Positions 10,735-20,937 of a stretch of DNA of 64,000 nt are shown here, one piece after another. The translations under genes and the position numbers were made by a program. The first letter of the stretch is position 1. Every line of letters begins with the position of its first letter. This DNA comes from Symbiodinium natans (taxonomy: Eukaryota; Sar; Dinophyceae; Suessiales; Symbiodiniaceae), in NCBI GenBank assembly GCA_905221605.1, contig CAJNDS010000791.1:696001-760000 (forward strand), read 5' to 3'. The notes under the pieces are model-generated. The model did not search any database, was not told where the DNA came from, and was given only the letters and a program-made list of their open reading frames with translations.

Positions 10735-10890
10735 ATGTACGATATACTAGAATATAATGATACATAGTTCTTTATATATATATATACACATGTATGTAGA
10801 TGTTAATGTACAGTATATATGTACATATGATGCTTCTTTCGTGAATGTCGTACATATACATATGTTAAATTTTCACATACCATACCCTGC
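10735..10890. repeat. AT-rich island with TA/TG microsatellite
   Basis: TATATA and TGTACATA runs in a stretch far more AT-rich than its surroundings. Similar islands are at 19667-19722 and 35450-35525. Confidence 0.9.
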
Positions 10891-11167
10891 ATATGGTGAG
10901 AGTGAAGTGCTATCTTCAAAGTCGGGTGCGGCTTCCTCATGAGTCTTCTCTGCTCAGGGGTTCAGTGTGGAACTTGCAGGGCAGAGTCTTTGCAGGAAGC
11001 ACGAGGTCTCCCCCCACCCAAGACTTTACTTTCGGAAGGCCGCAGTTCCAGGGCTTAGGGCGTAGGGGTTTAGGGGCGAAGGGTTTAAACTGCGGCGTTG
11101 CGAGTTGAAGGGTTTTCATTTCGGGTTGCTCAGAGGCTTTCGGAGCGCCTTTGAGGCTTTAGGGAAC

Positions 11168-11229
11168 CATTCGCTGATGAGCGGCTGCTCATCCAAGGCC
11201 CACTCGAAGTCGTTAGGCATGCCTGGCAG
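11168..11229 (-). CDS. exon at the low end of the 13.6-11.2 kb chain
   Basis: LPGMPNDFEWALDEQPLISE, acceptor GGTGAG|CTG, donor GAATG|GTTCCC. Rich in acidic and aromatic residues. It accepts the phase of the exon at 11685. Confidence 0.55.
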
Positions 11230-11684
11230 CTCACCCAAACAACCCTAAACCCTAAACTTCCTAAACCCTAAACCCCTTCCGCTGGAAGTTCTGCCCCCCG
11301 GATGCTCCACTCGCAGCTTGGATGAGGCATCTAACGCGGGCCAGCACGACATGTTCTTGAGAACAGCTCCTCACAGGGCTGAGGCACTGAGAACCCCAGA
11401 ACCTAAACCGCAAGGGCTCGGGCTTGAGGTTCTTGGGGTTCATGGCTTGGCATACCCTTCATCCCAGAACTTGGGGTTTCAGAAGTTAGGGTCCTAGGGC
11501 TCTAAGGTTTGAGGTGGGTCTGAAGCTTTTGCCGCCAGAGCCCAATCTCCAAGACGCAGCACCAGATAAACATCCCAACACTGAGCCCCCGACCTTCGAA
11601 CCCTCCCTGAACCCTGACCTCAACCCCTGAGGGCTCAGAAGCCCTCACGCTGACGCTTCAAAACGCATGCTTCGACGTCGAATC

Positions 11685-11747
11685 CTCGCAGCTCTGGTAG
11701 AGCGGATGCCCTTGCAGACCCAGCTGTCGAACTTCATGCAGGCTCTC
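11685..11747 (-). CDS. exon of the 13.6-11.2 kb chain
   Basis: 21 codons, ESLHEVRQLGLQGHPLYQSC then E. Acceptor AAGCAG|GAG, donor TGCGAG|GAT (GA type), phase 0. Confidence 0.55.
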
Positions 11748-11847
11748 CTGCTTCAGGGCTTTAAAAGAGCTTTATAGCCCTTATTACCTCAGCCTGTTAG
11801 CGGGTCAAATTGTTTGAAATGCTGGCAGCCCTGGTCGCAGCTCGAAC

Positions 11848-11916
11848 CTCGCATGGATATGTGGTACGAACGGAGGCAGTTCTTTGGGCCCTCTCAACCG
11901 TAGCCTTAGACAGGCC
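11848..11916 (-). CDS. exon of the 13.6-11.2 kb chain
   Basis: 23 codons, GLSKATVERAQRTASVRTTY then PCE. Acceptor GTCAAG|GGC, donor TGCGAG|GTTCGA, phase 0. Confidence 0.55.
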
Positions 11917-12106
11917 CTTGACAAGATTTCTCCACGACCGAATGCACTTGGAAGTGGAAAACCTGTGGATCTCCTAGTCGTAACACGACTAGTAGCTACC
12001 AGGGAAGTCCCACCACACAAGTGGAAGTCTAAGCTTCGAGGCTTTGGGGGTTGAAGGGTCTAACTAAAGGGGCTTAGGCTTAGCCCTGAATAGCAAGAGG
12101 GGTCTC

Positions 12107-12141
12107 CTGTAGGCCAGCCAGATCCCGTGGCGAAGAACTGG
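12107..12141 (-). CDS. 35-nt exon of the 13.6-11.2 kb chain
   Basis: SSSPRDLAGLQ, acceptor ACAGCAG|CC, donor CTACAG|GAG (GA). Chosen because it takes the phase-1 end of the exon at 12228; another frame (EADSSQFFATGSGWP) is also open here, so this assignment is tentative. Confidence 0.35.
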
Positions 12142-12227
12142 CTGCTGTCAGCTTCCTTGCCGGCCAAGGAGTTGGGGTTTCCTAAACCCTACACCTCAGA
12201 ACACTAAGATGAAGAACATATCAAGAC

Positions 12228-12287
12228 CTGCTGTGGCCTTACTGCTCCCCAGCTTCTCCAGGGCTCCACTCATGGTGGACAGAACGC
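12228..12287 (-). CDS. exon of the 13.6-11.2 kb chain
   Basis: VLSTMSGALEKLGSSKATA, acceptor AGCCAG|GC, donor ACAGCAG|GTCTTG. Amphipathic helix. Confidence 0.6.
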
Positions 12288-12484
12288 CTGGCTTCGGGAC
12301 TTGCAGGGATGCCTAGGAACTAAGGCACTGCGATGCTGCTGCAGGGCACCACCACCCTGGCATCTTTCTCCCAATCCCCTGCCCCCCAACGTGAGAGATG
12401 CGCATCTGCTGAGCTTGAGCTGAAAGGTTGGGGCTTGAGATTTCGGATGCGGCTATTTTTTGATCTGACGGATGAGGAAGCCGC

Positions 12485-12554
12485 CTTCAGCTTTCTTCAC
12501 ATCGTCAGTGACGATGTGATATTGGCCCGCTTCCTCCACGCTGCCCTGCAGGTC
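12485..12554 (-). CDS. exon of the 13.6-11.2 kb chain
   Basis: 23 codons, DLQGSVEEAGQYHIVTDDVK then KAE. Acceptor TACGAG|GAC, donor GAAG|GCGGCT (GC). Ends in phase 1, matching the two-base start of the next exon at 12287. Confidence 0.6.
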
Positions 12555-12783
12555 CTCGTAGTTCCTCGGTCTCTTTCTTAGTTTGGATTAGTTTGGATGA
12601 GTTTGGATGGGCTTGGGTCTAAAGTCTCTATTTTTCAATTCGGAATTCTGCAAATACCCCATGACTGTTCCTGCCAATCAGCACTCCTGTCGAGGACACG
12701 TCACTTAGCGCTCACGACTTGGGGTTAGGAGCTTCCAGCCCCCACAAAACCGGCCATGCGGGCGGTGCCTCCTTGTCTAATAC

Positions 12784-12861
12784 GGTGTCGGGCTGCAGCG
12801 TCCGCAGCGCCGCGCTCACGCGCTTGGCCACGGCATCCAGGGTTCGGTGGACATCTTTTGC
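12784..12861 (-). CDS. exon of the 13.6-11.2 kb chain
   Basis: 26 codons, AKDVHRTLDAVAKRVSAALR then TLQPDT. Acceptor TTCCCAG|GCA, donor ACC|GTATTA, phase 0. Strong amphipathic helix. Confidence 0.6.
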
Positions 12862-13202
12862 CTGGGAAAGTACCTGGGAGGATCCAGGCTAGCGCATGAG
12901 GCACCCCAACTCATTCCCACATGCTTGAGACACATTCACAAAGGGCTGATCCAACTGCCGCCTGCAACCCAACACCCATTCTCCAAGAGCCCATAACCCT
13001 AAGCCCCGCCAAAAGCCTAAGAAAGAGACCAACAGCTCCAAAACCCTCAACCCCACCCCAAACCACCCTATATGAACCCGACAGATGTGTTCAGGATCTG
13101 GCCGGCGCACTCTTTCAATCCACCAAAACGCCGCCTCACAACCATCCAATCTCTGACACCCAATCTCTCTGATTTCCCAGGTGCGTCCGCAATCTCCCGG
13201 AC

Positions 13203-13247
13203 CTCCTCCGGACGGCGGGCCTCTGCCTCCGTAATGGCCTCCGACAG
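13203..13247 (-). CDS. 15-codon exon of the 13.6-11.2 kb chain
   Basis: LSEAITEAEARRPEE, acceptor AATGAG|CTG (alternative AG ten bases upstream), donor GAGGAG|GTCCGG, phase 0. Confidence 0.5.
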
Positions 13248-13515
13248 CTCATTCAAGCTTTCAGGGGCTTCGGATTTTGGGTCTTGGGCCAGTTTTCCGG
13301 TTTTGGGCTGAGGCTTCAGGGTCTAGGGTTTGGAGTAGGGGATCTTGGGCCTGAGGGTTCACGGATTCAAGGTTCTAGGCTTTTTGTGAGGCTTTGTTTG
13401 AGGGCCAGCTTCAGCAGGTGCAGGGTCCAAGGTTTGGGCTTTCTGGGCTTGAAAATTATGTGGGTGTAGAACAGCTGGGGCTCGTGATCGACTGGAAATC
13501 CAGACGGTCGTGAAC

Positions 13516-13595
13516 CTTAGGTCCTGCGTCCTCAGGGCACCAAAAAAGCCCTGTCATCCGCAGCCAAGACACACGCTTGAGGCCATCGTAGTCGC
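13516..13595 (-). CDS. exon of the 13.6-11.2 kb chain
   Basis: DYDGLKRVSWLRMTGLFWCP then EDAGPK. Acceptor CTGCCCAG|GC, donor CCTAAG|GTTCAC; ends in phase 0. Tryptophan and aromatic content suggests a folded domain. Nine exons from here to 11168 can be joined in one frame. Confidence 0.6.
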
Positions 13596-14236
13596 CTGGG
13601 CAGGGAAAACCCCCGCCCCAACACTGAAGACCCGAGCTTCCTCTGTTGGGTTGGGGCTGAAGCTTGGATTTTTAGGGCTTTTAGGGTTTGGGATTTAGGA
13701 TTGAGGTTTGTAGGTCAATGGGGTGTCACTTGGCCATCACCCCTTTGCAGTGGTCTCAATTGTTCTTCTTCACTGCCAAACATTGTGCTTGGAAAGCAAG
13801 TTCTTTGTTTTGACAAACAATGTACCGAGTCAGTTTTCTTTCAAAGCGATTTTAGCTTCCATTCTGACTGACTAGATGGCACACAGGAATTTCAAAGCGG
13901 ATTAGTTTAACACATGCGCTGCAGCAAGATGCTTCTATTTTTGATTTGTGCGCTTTGCATGTTGGTAGTTTTGGAGGCATTTTGACATTTGTCTTTTCAT
14001 GTTTGGAGGCAGACTTTGTGGCGGCTGGTTTCGGGGAGCCTCCCCTGGTGTTTCTCCATGTGCACACACGGCGAACACTGACCCCGCAATCCTGGGCACT
14101 GGCACCGCCAAGATGGGGTCACGTGGGAAGGGCAACAGCAAAGGTTCTATGACTCATTAGACCCTCCAGGAAAGGCTTCCCAAACCTTCGGGATGCCACC
14201 CGGACTCAAGAAGATCCTTAAACCCAAAACCCCCAC

Positions 14237-14290
14237 TGAAGCAAAGGCGCGCGAGCGGATCGCTGAGACGAGGGCACCAGTTTTGGAGCT
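14237..14290 (-). CDS. exon of the 15.03-14.2 kb micro-exon chain
   Basis: 18 codons, SSKTGALVSAIRSRAFAS, acceptor GCTGCAG|AGC, donor GCTTCA|GTGGGG, phase 0. Confidence 0.5.
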
Positions 14291-14444
14291 CTGCAGCTTC
14301 TGATTTGCCTCGAAAAGAGTGCTCAACTTTTCGGTGTGCGGTCAGATTTCCGGGTTTAGGGTTTAGGGTTCAGAAGTTCAGGGCCGAAAAGACCTTTGCC
14401 CCTCCCCCAAACTCTCAAAAAACAGAGTGGAGGGCCTCGTCCAC

Positions 14445-14474
14445 CTTCGCGGTCTTCAACCCCTGTCGGCTAGC
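14445..14474 (-). CDS. 10-codon micro-exon
   Basis: ASRQGLKTAK, acceptor GCGAAG|GCT, donor GCGAAG|GTGGAC. The flanks GCGAAGG are identical. The frame is open on both sides (VAWAK before, VDEALHSVFESLG after), so the exon could also be one longer exon of about 30 codons. Confidence 0.45.
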
Positions 14475-14701
14475 CTTCGCCCAGGCCACGGAAGGTTTTT
14501 TTTTGAGGGATTTGGGGGGGTTGGGTTGAGATCGGGCTCCGGGCTTAAGACCCAAGAGAAGCACACGGCTTAATCGGAGGTAGGACCGGGGCAGGAAACC
14601 CCAAGGCCTAAATCACCCCCTCATCCTCTAAAACCCTTGGACCCGCCCCCGTCGCAACCCCGAAACCCTATCTATGGCCATCTCCATGCCCATTTCGGCA
14701 C

Positions 14702-14731
14702 CTCCTCCAGCGCCGCCGTGAGGTGCACCCT
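14702..14731 (-). CDS. 10-codon micro-exon
   Basis: RVHLTAALEE, acceptor TCGCAG|AGG, donor GAGGAG|GTGCCG, phase 0. Confidence 0.45.
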
Positions 14732-14799
14732 CTGCGAGAAAGCGAGTTTACGGCTTTCCGAAAATTAGGGTGCCGTGTTTGGGGGGGGTGCATTTTCAA

Positions 14800-15034
14800 G
14801 GCTACTACCATGCCAAAAGCGGGGTCCTGCTTTTGCAAACTCCCCAACTTGGAACGCAGGGCTTGATTGCTGGCGTTCGGGGTCGTGGGCCTCGGGCTTC
14901 TGAAAGACTCCGGTAACCTGTCGACGTCCTATCACCTCATGATTCATGCAGACGTGTCCGACTTCAATACCTGGGCGGGCTGATCCAAATTGATGTGCCC
15001 CTTCCGGCACCTGGACTTTGAGTGACGCAAACCC
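14800..15034 (-). CDS. exon or exons of the same chain
   Basis: Starts at GAAGCAG|GGG with GFASLKVQ (8 codons) and donor GTCCAG|GTGCCG at 15011. The same frame stays open to about 14800 (PEGAHQFGSARPG, MNHEVIGRRQVTGVFQKP, SSPAFQVGEFAKAGPRFWHG), so either one long exon or a micro-exon plus a retained reading frame. Family not recognised. Confidence 0.5.
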
Positions 15035-15358
15035 CTGCTTCAGGGGCTTTCTGGACTTGGGCCCTCGGGCCCTGGAGGGCCTCTTGAGGGTCTGGCACGG
15101 GCCATGAGCAAAACAAGAATGACCAATACAAGCCCCCAGCCGACCCGGCGGAGAAGCCCCTCGAAGTCCAACCACACGGCTTTCAAAGCTGCAACCTTCG
15201 CAGCCTTGGACCTCTGAGTCTTGTGCTGTGGTGCTGTGAACTCCAAAAAACCTCAAGGATCCTAAGCTCGAAGCACCAAACTCCTAAACCCTAACATATA
15301 AACATCCTAAGCATTCTGCTAAGAAACAACCGCAACCCTGGCAATCGTGGCCTGTCAC

Positions 15359-15405
15359 CGGCTTCAACGGCACTGTGCAGCTGCCGCCTGATCGGACAGA
15401 TGAGG
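15359..15405 (-). CDS. 47-nt exon
   Basis: LICPIRRQLHSAVEA, acceptor CGTTCAG|CCTC, donor GCCG|GTGACA. Confidence 0.45.
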
Positions 15406-15454
15406 CTGAACGGCTCAGGGTTTGCGGGCTTAGGCTTTAGGAGTGAAGGCTCTG

Positions 15455-15610
15455 GGGCCCTTTGGGGTGGTAAGGGTGGGCATGGTCATCCTGTCCAGAC
15501 TTGACCATGTTTAGGGCGTGAAGGCGGGCGTCGCATTTGTGCCCATGCACCTCGCATCGGAAATGCTGGGAAAGAATTTCCGTCGACAGCGACCCTGGGG
15601 GGACTAAACA
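15455..15610 (-). CDS. probable exon, Cys/His-rich
   Basis: Open stretch with SLSTEILSQHFRCEVHGHKC then DARLHALNMVKSGQDDHAHP. The Cys/His spacing could bind metal, but no named motif is complete. Limits not resolved. Confidence 0.45.
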
Positions 15611-15667
15611 CCCAAGTTGCGGGCCCAAGCCCTGAACCCCCCTTAACCCCCACATCCTCTGCCCCTG

Positions 15668-15719
15668 CAGATCTTTGTAGGCCAGGTCACTCGGCGGTGC
15701 GGAGCTCGCGTAGTCGAGA
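15668..15719 (-). CDS. probable exon
   Basis: LDYASSAPPSDLAYKDLQ after acceptor CTGCCAG|T. The donor is not clear. Confidence 0.4.
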
Positions 15720-15834
15720 CTGGCAGCACGGGCAGCTTACGGGGCTGGGGATCTAAAGGGTTCTCCGGATGAGTGACCACACGATGGTCCCTGTTGGGCT
15801 CAGGCGGGCGTCACAGAACTGACCCGCTCAGGAG

Positions 15835-16005
15835 ATCAAAGGGGCAGCTGCGGGGGAACTGGTAACTGAGAACCTGTCCCTTACATAGTTGCCTGGAGAA
15901 TAACTGTTGAAGAAATAGTGCGAATACCGACAAGCCAGGTTGACAACTGATCAGAAGACCAAAAGTTTCAAAGTCGTGCAACGCGTCGACATCATTGAGG
16001 GCAAC
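15835..16005 (-). CDS. exon, hydrophobic helix
   Basis: After TATGAG|GTT the frame reads VALNDVDALHDFETFGLLIS and CQPGLSVFALFLQQLFSRQL, then SYQFPR. The second part could be a membrane or buried helix. Family not recognised. Confidence 0.5.
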
Positions 16006-16120
16006 CTCATAGGAGGTAGGCCCTAAACACCAGAACCCTGAAGTAAACGCATCCAAACCCTCAACCTTGTAAACACCTGGAACCTCATAACCCTGGCCAA
16101 ACCATGGGCGGCACCTGAGC

Positions 16121-16159
16121 CTGCAAAAGGTGCTCGTCCTCGATGCCACATCCTTCCGC
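16121..16159 (-). CDS. 13-codon micro-exon
   Basis: AEGCGIEDEHLLQ, acceptor CTCCAG|GCG, donor TTGCAG|GCT; phase 0, GC donor. Confidence 0.45.
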
Positions 16160-16289
16160 CTGGAGGAGGTTAGATTTCATTGGACCGACTGTTCTGGACT
16201 GTTCCAAATCAGAGCTACAGAGACAGATGCAGAGGGAGAGGGCAAAAGAGCAGTGTGCGTTGCTTTTTGGCCGCAAACCATGCGGCAGC

Positions 16290-16600
16290 CAATCAGCCAA
16301 GCAGGCAAGCAGCCATCAACGCTTTGCTTCTGGGTCTTCCTACACCCCATCGATAGCGATACTGGACCCGTCCCAGAATCAAAGTATCACTTCTGCACTA
16401 TAGTGATTCTTTGCCTCCGGGCCTGCGCAGAATTTGGGTTTGAACACCTTTCCACACAAACCTAACCAAAAGCCCATGATTCTACAGCGAAATATTCGTC
16501 TTTGAAACAGACCAAAATAAAGCCAGCCCATCAGCCAGTCAGCCGATTAGACAATCAGCCGAATGAGCCAAGCAGCTGAGCAGCTGAGAGATTGGCTGCA
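16290..16600. repeat. CAGCC/CAAGC-rich direct repeats
   Basis: Many imperfect copies of AGCCAAGCAG and CAGCCAATCAGCC-like units, at 16290-16320 and 16515-16600. No gene is seen in this stretch. Confidence 0.7.
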
Positions 16601-16792
16601 GCGCAGTTTGAAAACCAAGTTTGCAAGCACAATGCAAGAGAGAGAGAGAGCGGTTACGGAGGAGAGACCACAAAGGAGAAAGGCATGCCTGGTCCATGTT
16701 TCGGGAGACCATGGCCTCAACCCTAAACCCCTCTAAGCCTTGCACCTGGCGTTCAACCTCTCAGAGTTTGAATGAGTTTGAGCCCAATCAAC

Positions 16793-16867
16793 CGCAAGCT
16801 CCGATCCTCCCCGCGCCTCCCGCAATGCTGACTCCAGGTGTTCTGGGTCGCCGTGGCCGTGGGAGAT
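16793..16867 (-). CDS. 25-codon exon
   Basis: ISHGHGDPEHLESALREARG then GSELA. Acceptor GCTCAAG|ATC, donor CTTGCG|GTTGAT, phase 0. Helical with a His-rich lead. Confidence 0.55.
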
Positions 16868-17019
16868 CTTGAGCCTTGGAAGGTTTTGATGTGTGGCCAT
16901 GAGGGCTTCAGGAGACTGGGGCCTGAAAAAAGTGTTGGGGCTTCATGCAATATGGAAGTTCCCCACGCTCGACTGTGAGCTTCAAGGGTCCATCTAATTC
17001 ATGTCCGCTTAAGGGTTCA

Positions 17020-17120
17020 GGGTTTCGCGCACTCTTGTATTCGTAATAGGAATGCCTCAAGCCCTCAATTCCTTCGGCTGAGGAATAGCTGAGGCTGTGG
17101 CTTCTCCTTTGCATCGGCCT
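17020..17120 (-). CDS. possible exon downstream of the heparanase-like gene
   Basis: SLSYSSAEGIEGLRHSYYEY then KSARNPEP in one open frame. Splice sites not resolved. Confidence 0.35.
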
Positions 17121-17506
17121 GGCAGAGATGGGCCTACTGAGCATACGACTCTGCCCATCGAGACTTGATTGAAGTTGCAGGAAACTACCAGTCTTTTTGA
17201 TGCTTTTTGTAATTGCAGACTTTAAGAGCTAGGCAACTAGAAAAAATGGAGGAAAGAAAAACTGTAGAACTTCTACACAAACAACGGGGCACCACTGCAG
17301 CTCCCAGATCCTAGGAATGCAGTGCGCCTGCTTCTTCAGACGGCCATGCTCCTCCTGCGGTCACTCATGGATACCTTACGACAGACCTCTACAACAGTTT
17401 CCGGCCGAGCTTTGGGGTTTAAAGGCTTTTAGGCGTTTTGGGGGCTCAGAAGGCTTCCGGATGAAGGAAGCTCTGGGTCGACTTTTTGTACCAGTCCGCG
17501 TGCGCA

Positions 17507-19310
17507 TCACAGCAGCACCAAGCTGGGAACTGCGGCCTGCTTTGCCGACGACCCCTGGACTCCACCCTGGACTGTGGCTCCGCAGGCCTTCGCCTGGGCC
17601 CGGTCAGAAACAAGGAAGGCGGCAGAGTAGGGTGCGAGAGTCACAACCCCAGAGCCAGACCCTGGCCTGGGCACAAAGTCCGGCACCGTGCCGTCCTTGT
17701 TGGCCTGCATCACGTGACCGTTGACTGCGATGTACGGGGTGGTCAGGTTGCCGCCGGCCGAGGGTGGCATTCTTAGGTGGTACTCTGACCATGAGCTTTC
17801 AAGCCCTGTAGAAGAACCCGACGAAAGCAGAACCATGACAGTGCTCGGGTCCGGCGAAACATTGAGCACCATGATGCTGATGGCCCCAGCCGTGGTCGGG
17901 TGGCAGTGCGCATAACTCCGCACGGAACCTCCCAGTTCCCCTGCATCCAGCACTCTAACACCCATAAACCGCTTGTACGCCAAGTAGGCCCAGTATGATG
18001 GGTTGGGCACAAATCCCTCCTTGCTTGCAGTGGAGATGACCGAATACCCTGCGCTACCAAACAGCCCTTGTCGCACAACCCCGCTGTATCCCAGCCGCGA
18101 CAGCATGGCGACTTGGTCCAAGTCTGTAAAGATTGCGGCAAAACGGTCCGAGACAGCATGTACACCCCCGCCCCAGGCGCTGGCACTTTCCCCGACCCAC
18201 AGCATGCTGTGGGGCGTGTACTTGTCCCGCATGGCCACTGTCAAGTTTGCATATGCCTGGAGAGAGTCCAGCGTCTTCGGATCCACAAACTTGGACACTG
18301 GAGACAAGTTGTTGAAGTAGTAATGATGCCAAGTCAGAACGCTGGGCTCCCACTGCGCGGCCGCTGCAGCGGCAGAGAAGTTCTCCAAGTAGTCGCAGCA
18401 GTGAGCGGCGTCAGGTCCGATCACCAGCGGGATACGGTCCCTTTCAACACCCGCCGAGGCATAGGTGTACTGTAGGAGCTGAGAGAGCAGCAGATCATCC
18501 TGCACGTGCTGGGCCACGGGCACGGAGCACTTTGGGTTGCTGGGATCTGGGCAGTGCGGATCTGGCTCATTCCCGAGCTCATACCCAAGAGGCCGATCGT
18601 GCTCCAAGTGGTACCTGGGTTTCCCAGTACCCGAGCAAAAACGAGGAGCACCTTTCTTGCCTAATGAGGGGAACCAAACCCTAAACCCAAAAGAAGATGA
18701 GAAAAAAGGATACCACTCCGGGTCCCGGTTTCTGCAAAACTTGGCCAAGCTGTGCTATGTTGACAGGGCCTGCAGCTGAGGCGGTTTTGTTGGGGCGACT
18801 CATGTAGCTCAGCCCCCACACGACGTCCCAGCCCGTCGCATTCGTGAACGTGAAAACCTTGTCGATATCTGCCGGGCCGAAGGAGCCCTCTTTCGGAGAA
18901 GAGCCGAAGTCATACGTCACTTCATCCTGGCTCGAGCCTCCCACCCTCAAGATAGATCTCCCCAAGGCCCTGCAAAGGTTCACCAGCCGACTGTCGTCCA
19001 GAGGCCCATGCTTCACCCCACCGCCGAGCTCGATGGACCAGGCAGCATTTCCTTCAAGAGTGGTGTGCACCGGAGAGCCCGTGTTGACCTCGAGACTCTT
19101 CAGAGCTTGCAAGGCCTAGGCCTAGGCTTGGAATCGGAGTTCCTGCTTCTTTGTAACTTAGCGTCATGTAGGGGCATACTTCTCAGAGGTTTGTTGAAGT
19201 TACGGCCCGGCGACTACCACGCGTTTCGCCTCATCCGCGGCCGTGGGTACCAACACCACGCAGGCGGCGATAGTCACAAGGCCGACCAGCTCTCCACCGC
19301 GGCGCGGCAT
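17507..19310 (-). CDS. heparanase-like beta-glucuronidase (GH79), membrane-anchored or secreted
   Basis: Three exons give a protein of about 525 residues, close to human heparanase (543). Exon 1 (19310 to about 19218) starts ATG and encodes MPRRGGELVGLVTIAACVVL, a signal peptide or signal anchor. Exon 2 (19115-18733) has ALGRSILRVGGSSQDEVTYD, matching the LRFGG region of the family. Exon 3 (18614-17507) has GYELGNEPD with the acid/base Glu of the NEP motif, TWHHYYFNN, and MLWVGESASAWGGG with the nucleophile Glu; all are GH79 landmarks in the right order. Intron 2 (18615-18732, 118 nt) must begin with GA: joining TTGCA|GAAACC to CCCAG|GTACC is the placement I found that keeps the frame and gives VLQYHLEHDRPLGYELGNEP. 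It contains a TTTAGGG relic. Expected to cleave glucuronides of extracellular or endomembrane glycans; substrate unknown. The intron 1 donor is uncertain (GTAGTC or an adjacent GC). Confidence 0.88.
18615..18732 (-). other. GA-AG intron of the heparanase-like gene
   Basis: 118-nt intron with donor GAAACC and acceptor CCCAG. The only nearby GT donor (GTATCC at 18713) would leave the downstream catalytic exon out of frame. Its interior reads TTTGGGTTTAGGGTTTGG on the sense strand. Confidence 0.75.
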
Positions 19311-19666
19311 TCTCGGACACGGACCCGCGCACTTCGGGAAGGATTCTAGACTGGCTGGGTTTATGGAGCCTTGTTCGCGCAACTCAAGGACAGACGTCGG
19401 TGCATGCTGCTGCGAAGTTTGCGAGGCTGCAAGAGTTCCCGAACCTTCCATCAAGCACGATCAAGTACAAAGAAACATTGCCTAACCTCCAAGTCCTCGC
19501 CTTTGTTTAACCCCGAGCCCTGAACCCAACACCCCTACAGCCTCCGCTCTGAACCCCCAAACCCTGGCTCCAAAGCCCCCCCAAAAAGAAGAACCCTGGG
19601 GAACCCCAAACAAGTTCAAACAATCACAGCCAAAAACCGAGAGAAGCTCTCCTTTCACAAACAAGT

Positions 19667-19722
19667 GTGTGTGTGTGTACATTTATACATATACATATAT
19701 ATATATATATATATACATATTC
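19667..19722. repeat. (TG)n then (TA)n microsatellite
   Basis: GTGTGTGTGT followed by TATACATA and a long TA run. From 19320 to about 20190 I see no coding exon, only this and decayed telomere-like units such as the GGGTTT run at 19965-20010. Confidence 0.95.
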
Positions 19723-20188
19723 CGCCAGACGCTGGGCTCCTGGAACTTCGCCTCCACCTGCTCCACACGCTGCGCTGCCCTGCTGCACTCGTCGGGGCAG
19801 GCGGCTTGGCAGGCATCCTGGTGCGTGCTCAGATGGCTTTGGGGGGGTTTGTTTGGCATTAGGGCCAGATAGGGCTAAGAAGGATTGAAGTTTGGGGTTG
19901 AGGGTAGAAAGCTTTTTGAGGTTCCAGCTTGGGGATACTGGGCGGGCTGGTAGGGTCTTCATGAGGGTTTGGGTTTGGGTTTGGGTTTTGCGTTTTGGGT
20001 TTGGGTTTGGGGTTTAAGACTTTTGGGGCTTACGGTCTTACGAAGGTTTAGTTTAGGGCTTCCGGGTTTACGAGGCTTAAGGCTGGAAGGCTTGGTGCGA
20101 CCAGGGCTTAGGGATCCCAAACTCAAGGCCTTCTGGGGTCTTGGGCTGGCTTGGAGGTCTGATGCTTTTGGGCGGCTTGATTTCAGGT

Positions 20189-20440
20189 TCATGTACATTG
20201 TGGGCACATCCTGGGGATTCCATGCACATGTGCTTCCGGTTCCGAGAATTCCTCCAATGACCCGCTCTTAGTTTTGCATGTTCGTGAACCCAAAAACAAT
20301 AATGAAGTGCGTCGAGCTCTGATTCTTGTCATCTGCTTTTCCCTTCTGAAGTTCACTTGCTTTGTTTTCTCGCTTGATGTAGATCGCATGCGGCATCCCA
20401 CCATCCCTTTCTCCCGGCCTCCATCCGCTTCAGGACGCGC
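20189..20440 (-). CDS. possible exon, basic
   Basis: An open frame with SSEKTKQVNFRREKQMTRIR, ARRTSLLFLGSRTCKTKSGS and LEEFSEPEAHVHGIPRMCPQ. Basic and plausible as coding, but no family and no clear splice sites. Confidence 0.35.
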   Translation of the reverse strand, partial: ARPEADGGREKGMVGCRMRSTSSEKTKQVNFRREKQMTRIRARRTSLLFLGSRTCKTKSGSLEEFSEPEAHVHGIPRMCPQCT

Positions 20441-20497
20441 CGCGCCTCGCAAGCCCTAACTTCCAAATCAGTGCAAGATAGTGCAAGTTTGTTGCGG

Positions 20498-20707
20498 TCA
20501 AGGCCTGGATCGTGAGAACGAACCCGCAACCCTGAAGCCCCTTAGGCTGCACTTAGGGTGCTTGGGCTGCAGCTTCAAGGACGTCACTGTTGGGTTTTGG
20601 GGTCCCGCCGCCGTCACGCCTTGTCCAGTTCCTGTTTCCTGGATACCCCCTCTCAACGCCCACAAATCCTCTTTCTTGGTCTCCATTGAAGTATCTTCCT
20701 TACTCAA
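20498..20707 (-). CDS. possible exon
   Basis: Open frame with SKEDTSMETKKEDLWALRGG and IQETGTGQGVTAAGPQNPTV. Polar, possibly disordered; limits unknown. Confidence 0.35.
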   Translation of the reverse strand: MSKEDTSMETKKEDLWALRGGIQETGTGQGVTAAGPQNPTVTSLKLQPKHPKCSLRGFRVAGSFSRSRP

Positions 20708-20739
20708 TCTCCAGGGTGCCCGAAAAGAAACCCCTAAAC

Positions 20740-20812
20740 CCCAAACCCTAAACCCGAAAACCCTGAATTCGAAACCCCAAACCCTAAACCCTAATCCCTA
20801 AACCCTAATCCC
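20740..20812. repeat. CCCTAAA array
   Basis: About eight copies of CCCTAAA and variants on the plus strand, in the intron between the exons at 20830 and 20707. Confidence 0.9.
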
Positions 20813-20829
20813 CACTCTTCCGAGGAGGC

Positions 20830-20937
20830 CTCCTCCACGGCCTCCCCTGCCGCACCGCTTTGGATGCCCCCAGGCTTTCCAGCGCGGTCGAGGTGCTCCT
20901 CACTGCTGTTGCCCGCTTCTGTTGACGAAGTTACCAG
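20830..20937 (-). CDS. 36-codon exon, acidic
   Basis: LVTSSTEAGNSSEEHLDRAG then KPGGIQSGAAGEAVEE. Acceptor CCCTAG|CTG, donor GAGGAG|GCC (GC), phase 0. Acidic and likely disordered. Confidence 0.5.

Noticed and set aside
17486-18475. Plus-strand open frames opposite the heparanase-like gene
   Set aside because: They are antisense shadows of a GH79 exon with recognisable catalytic motifs.
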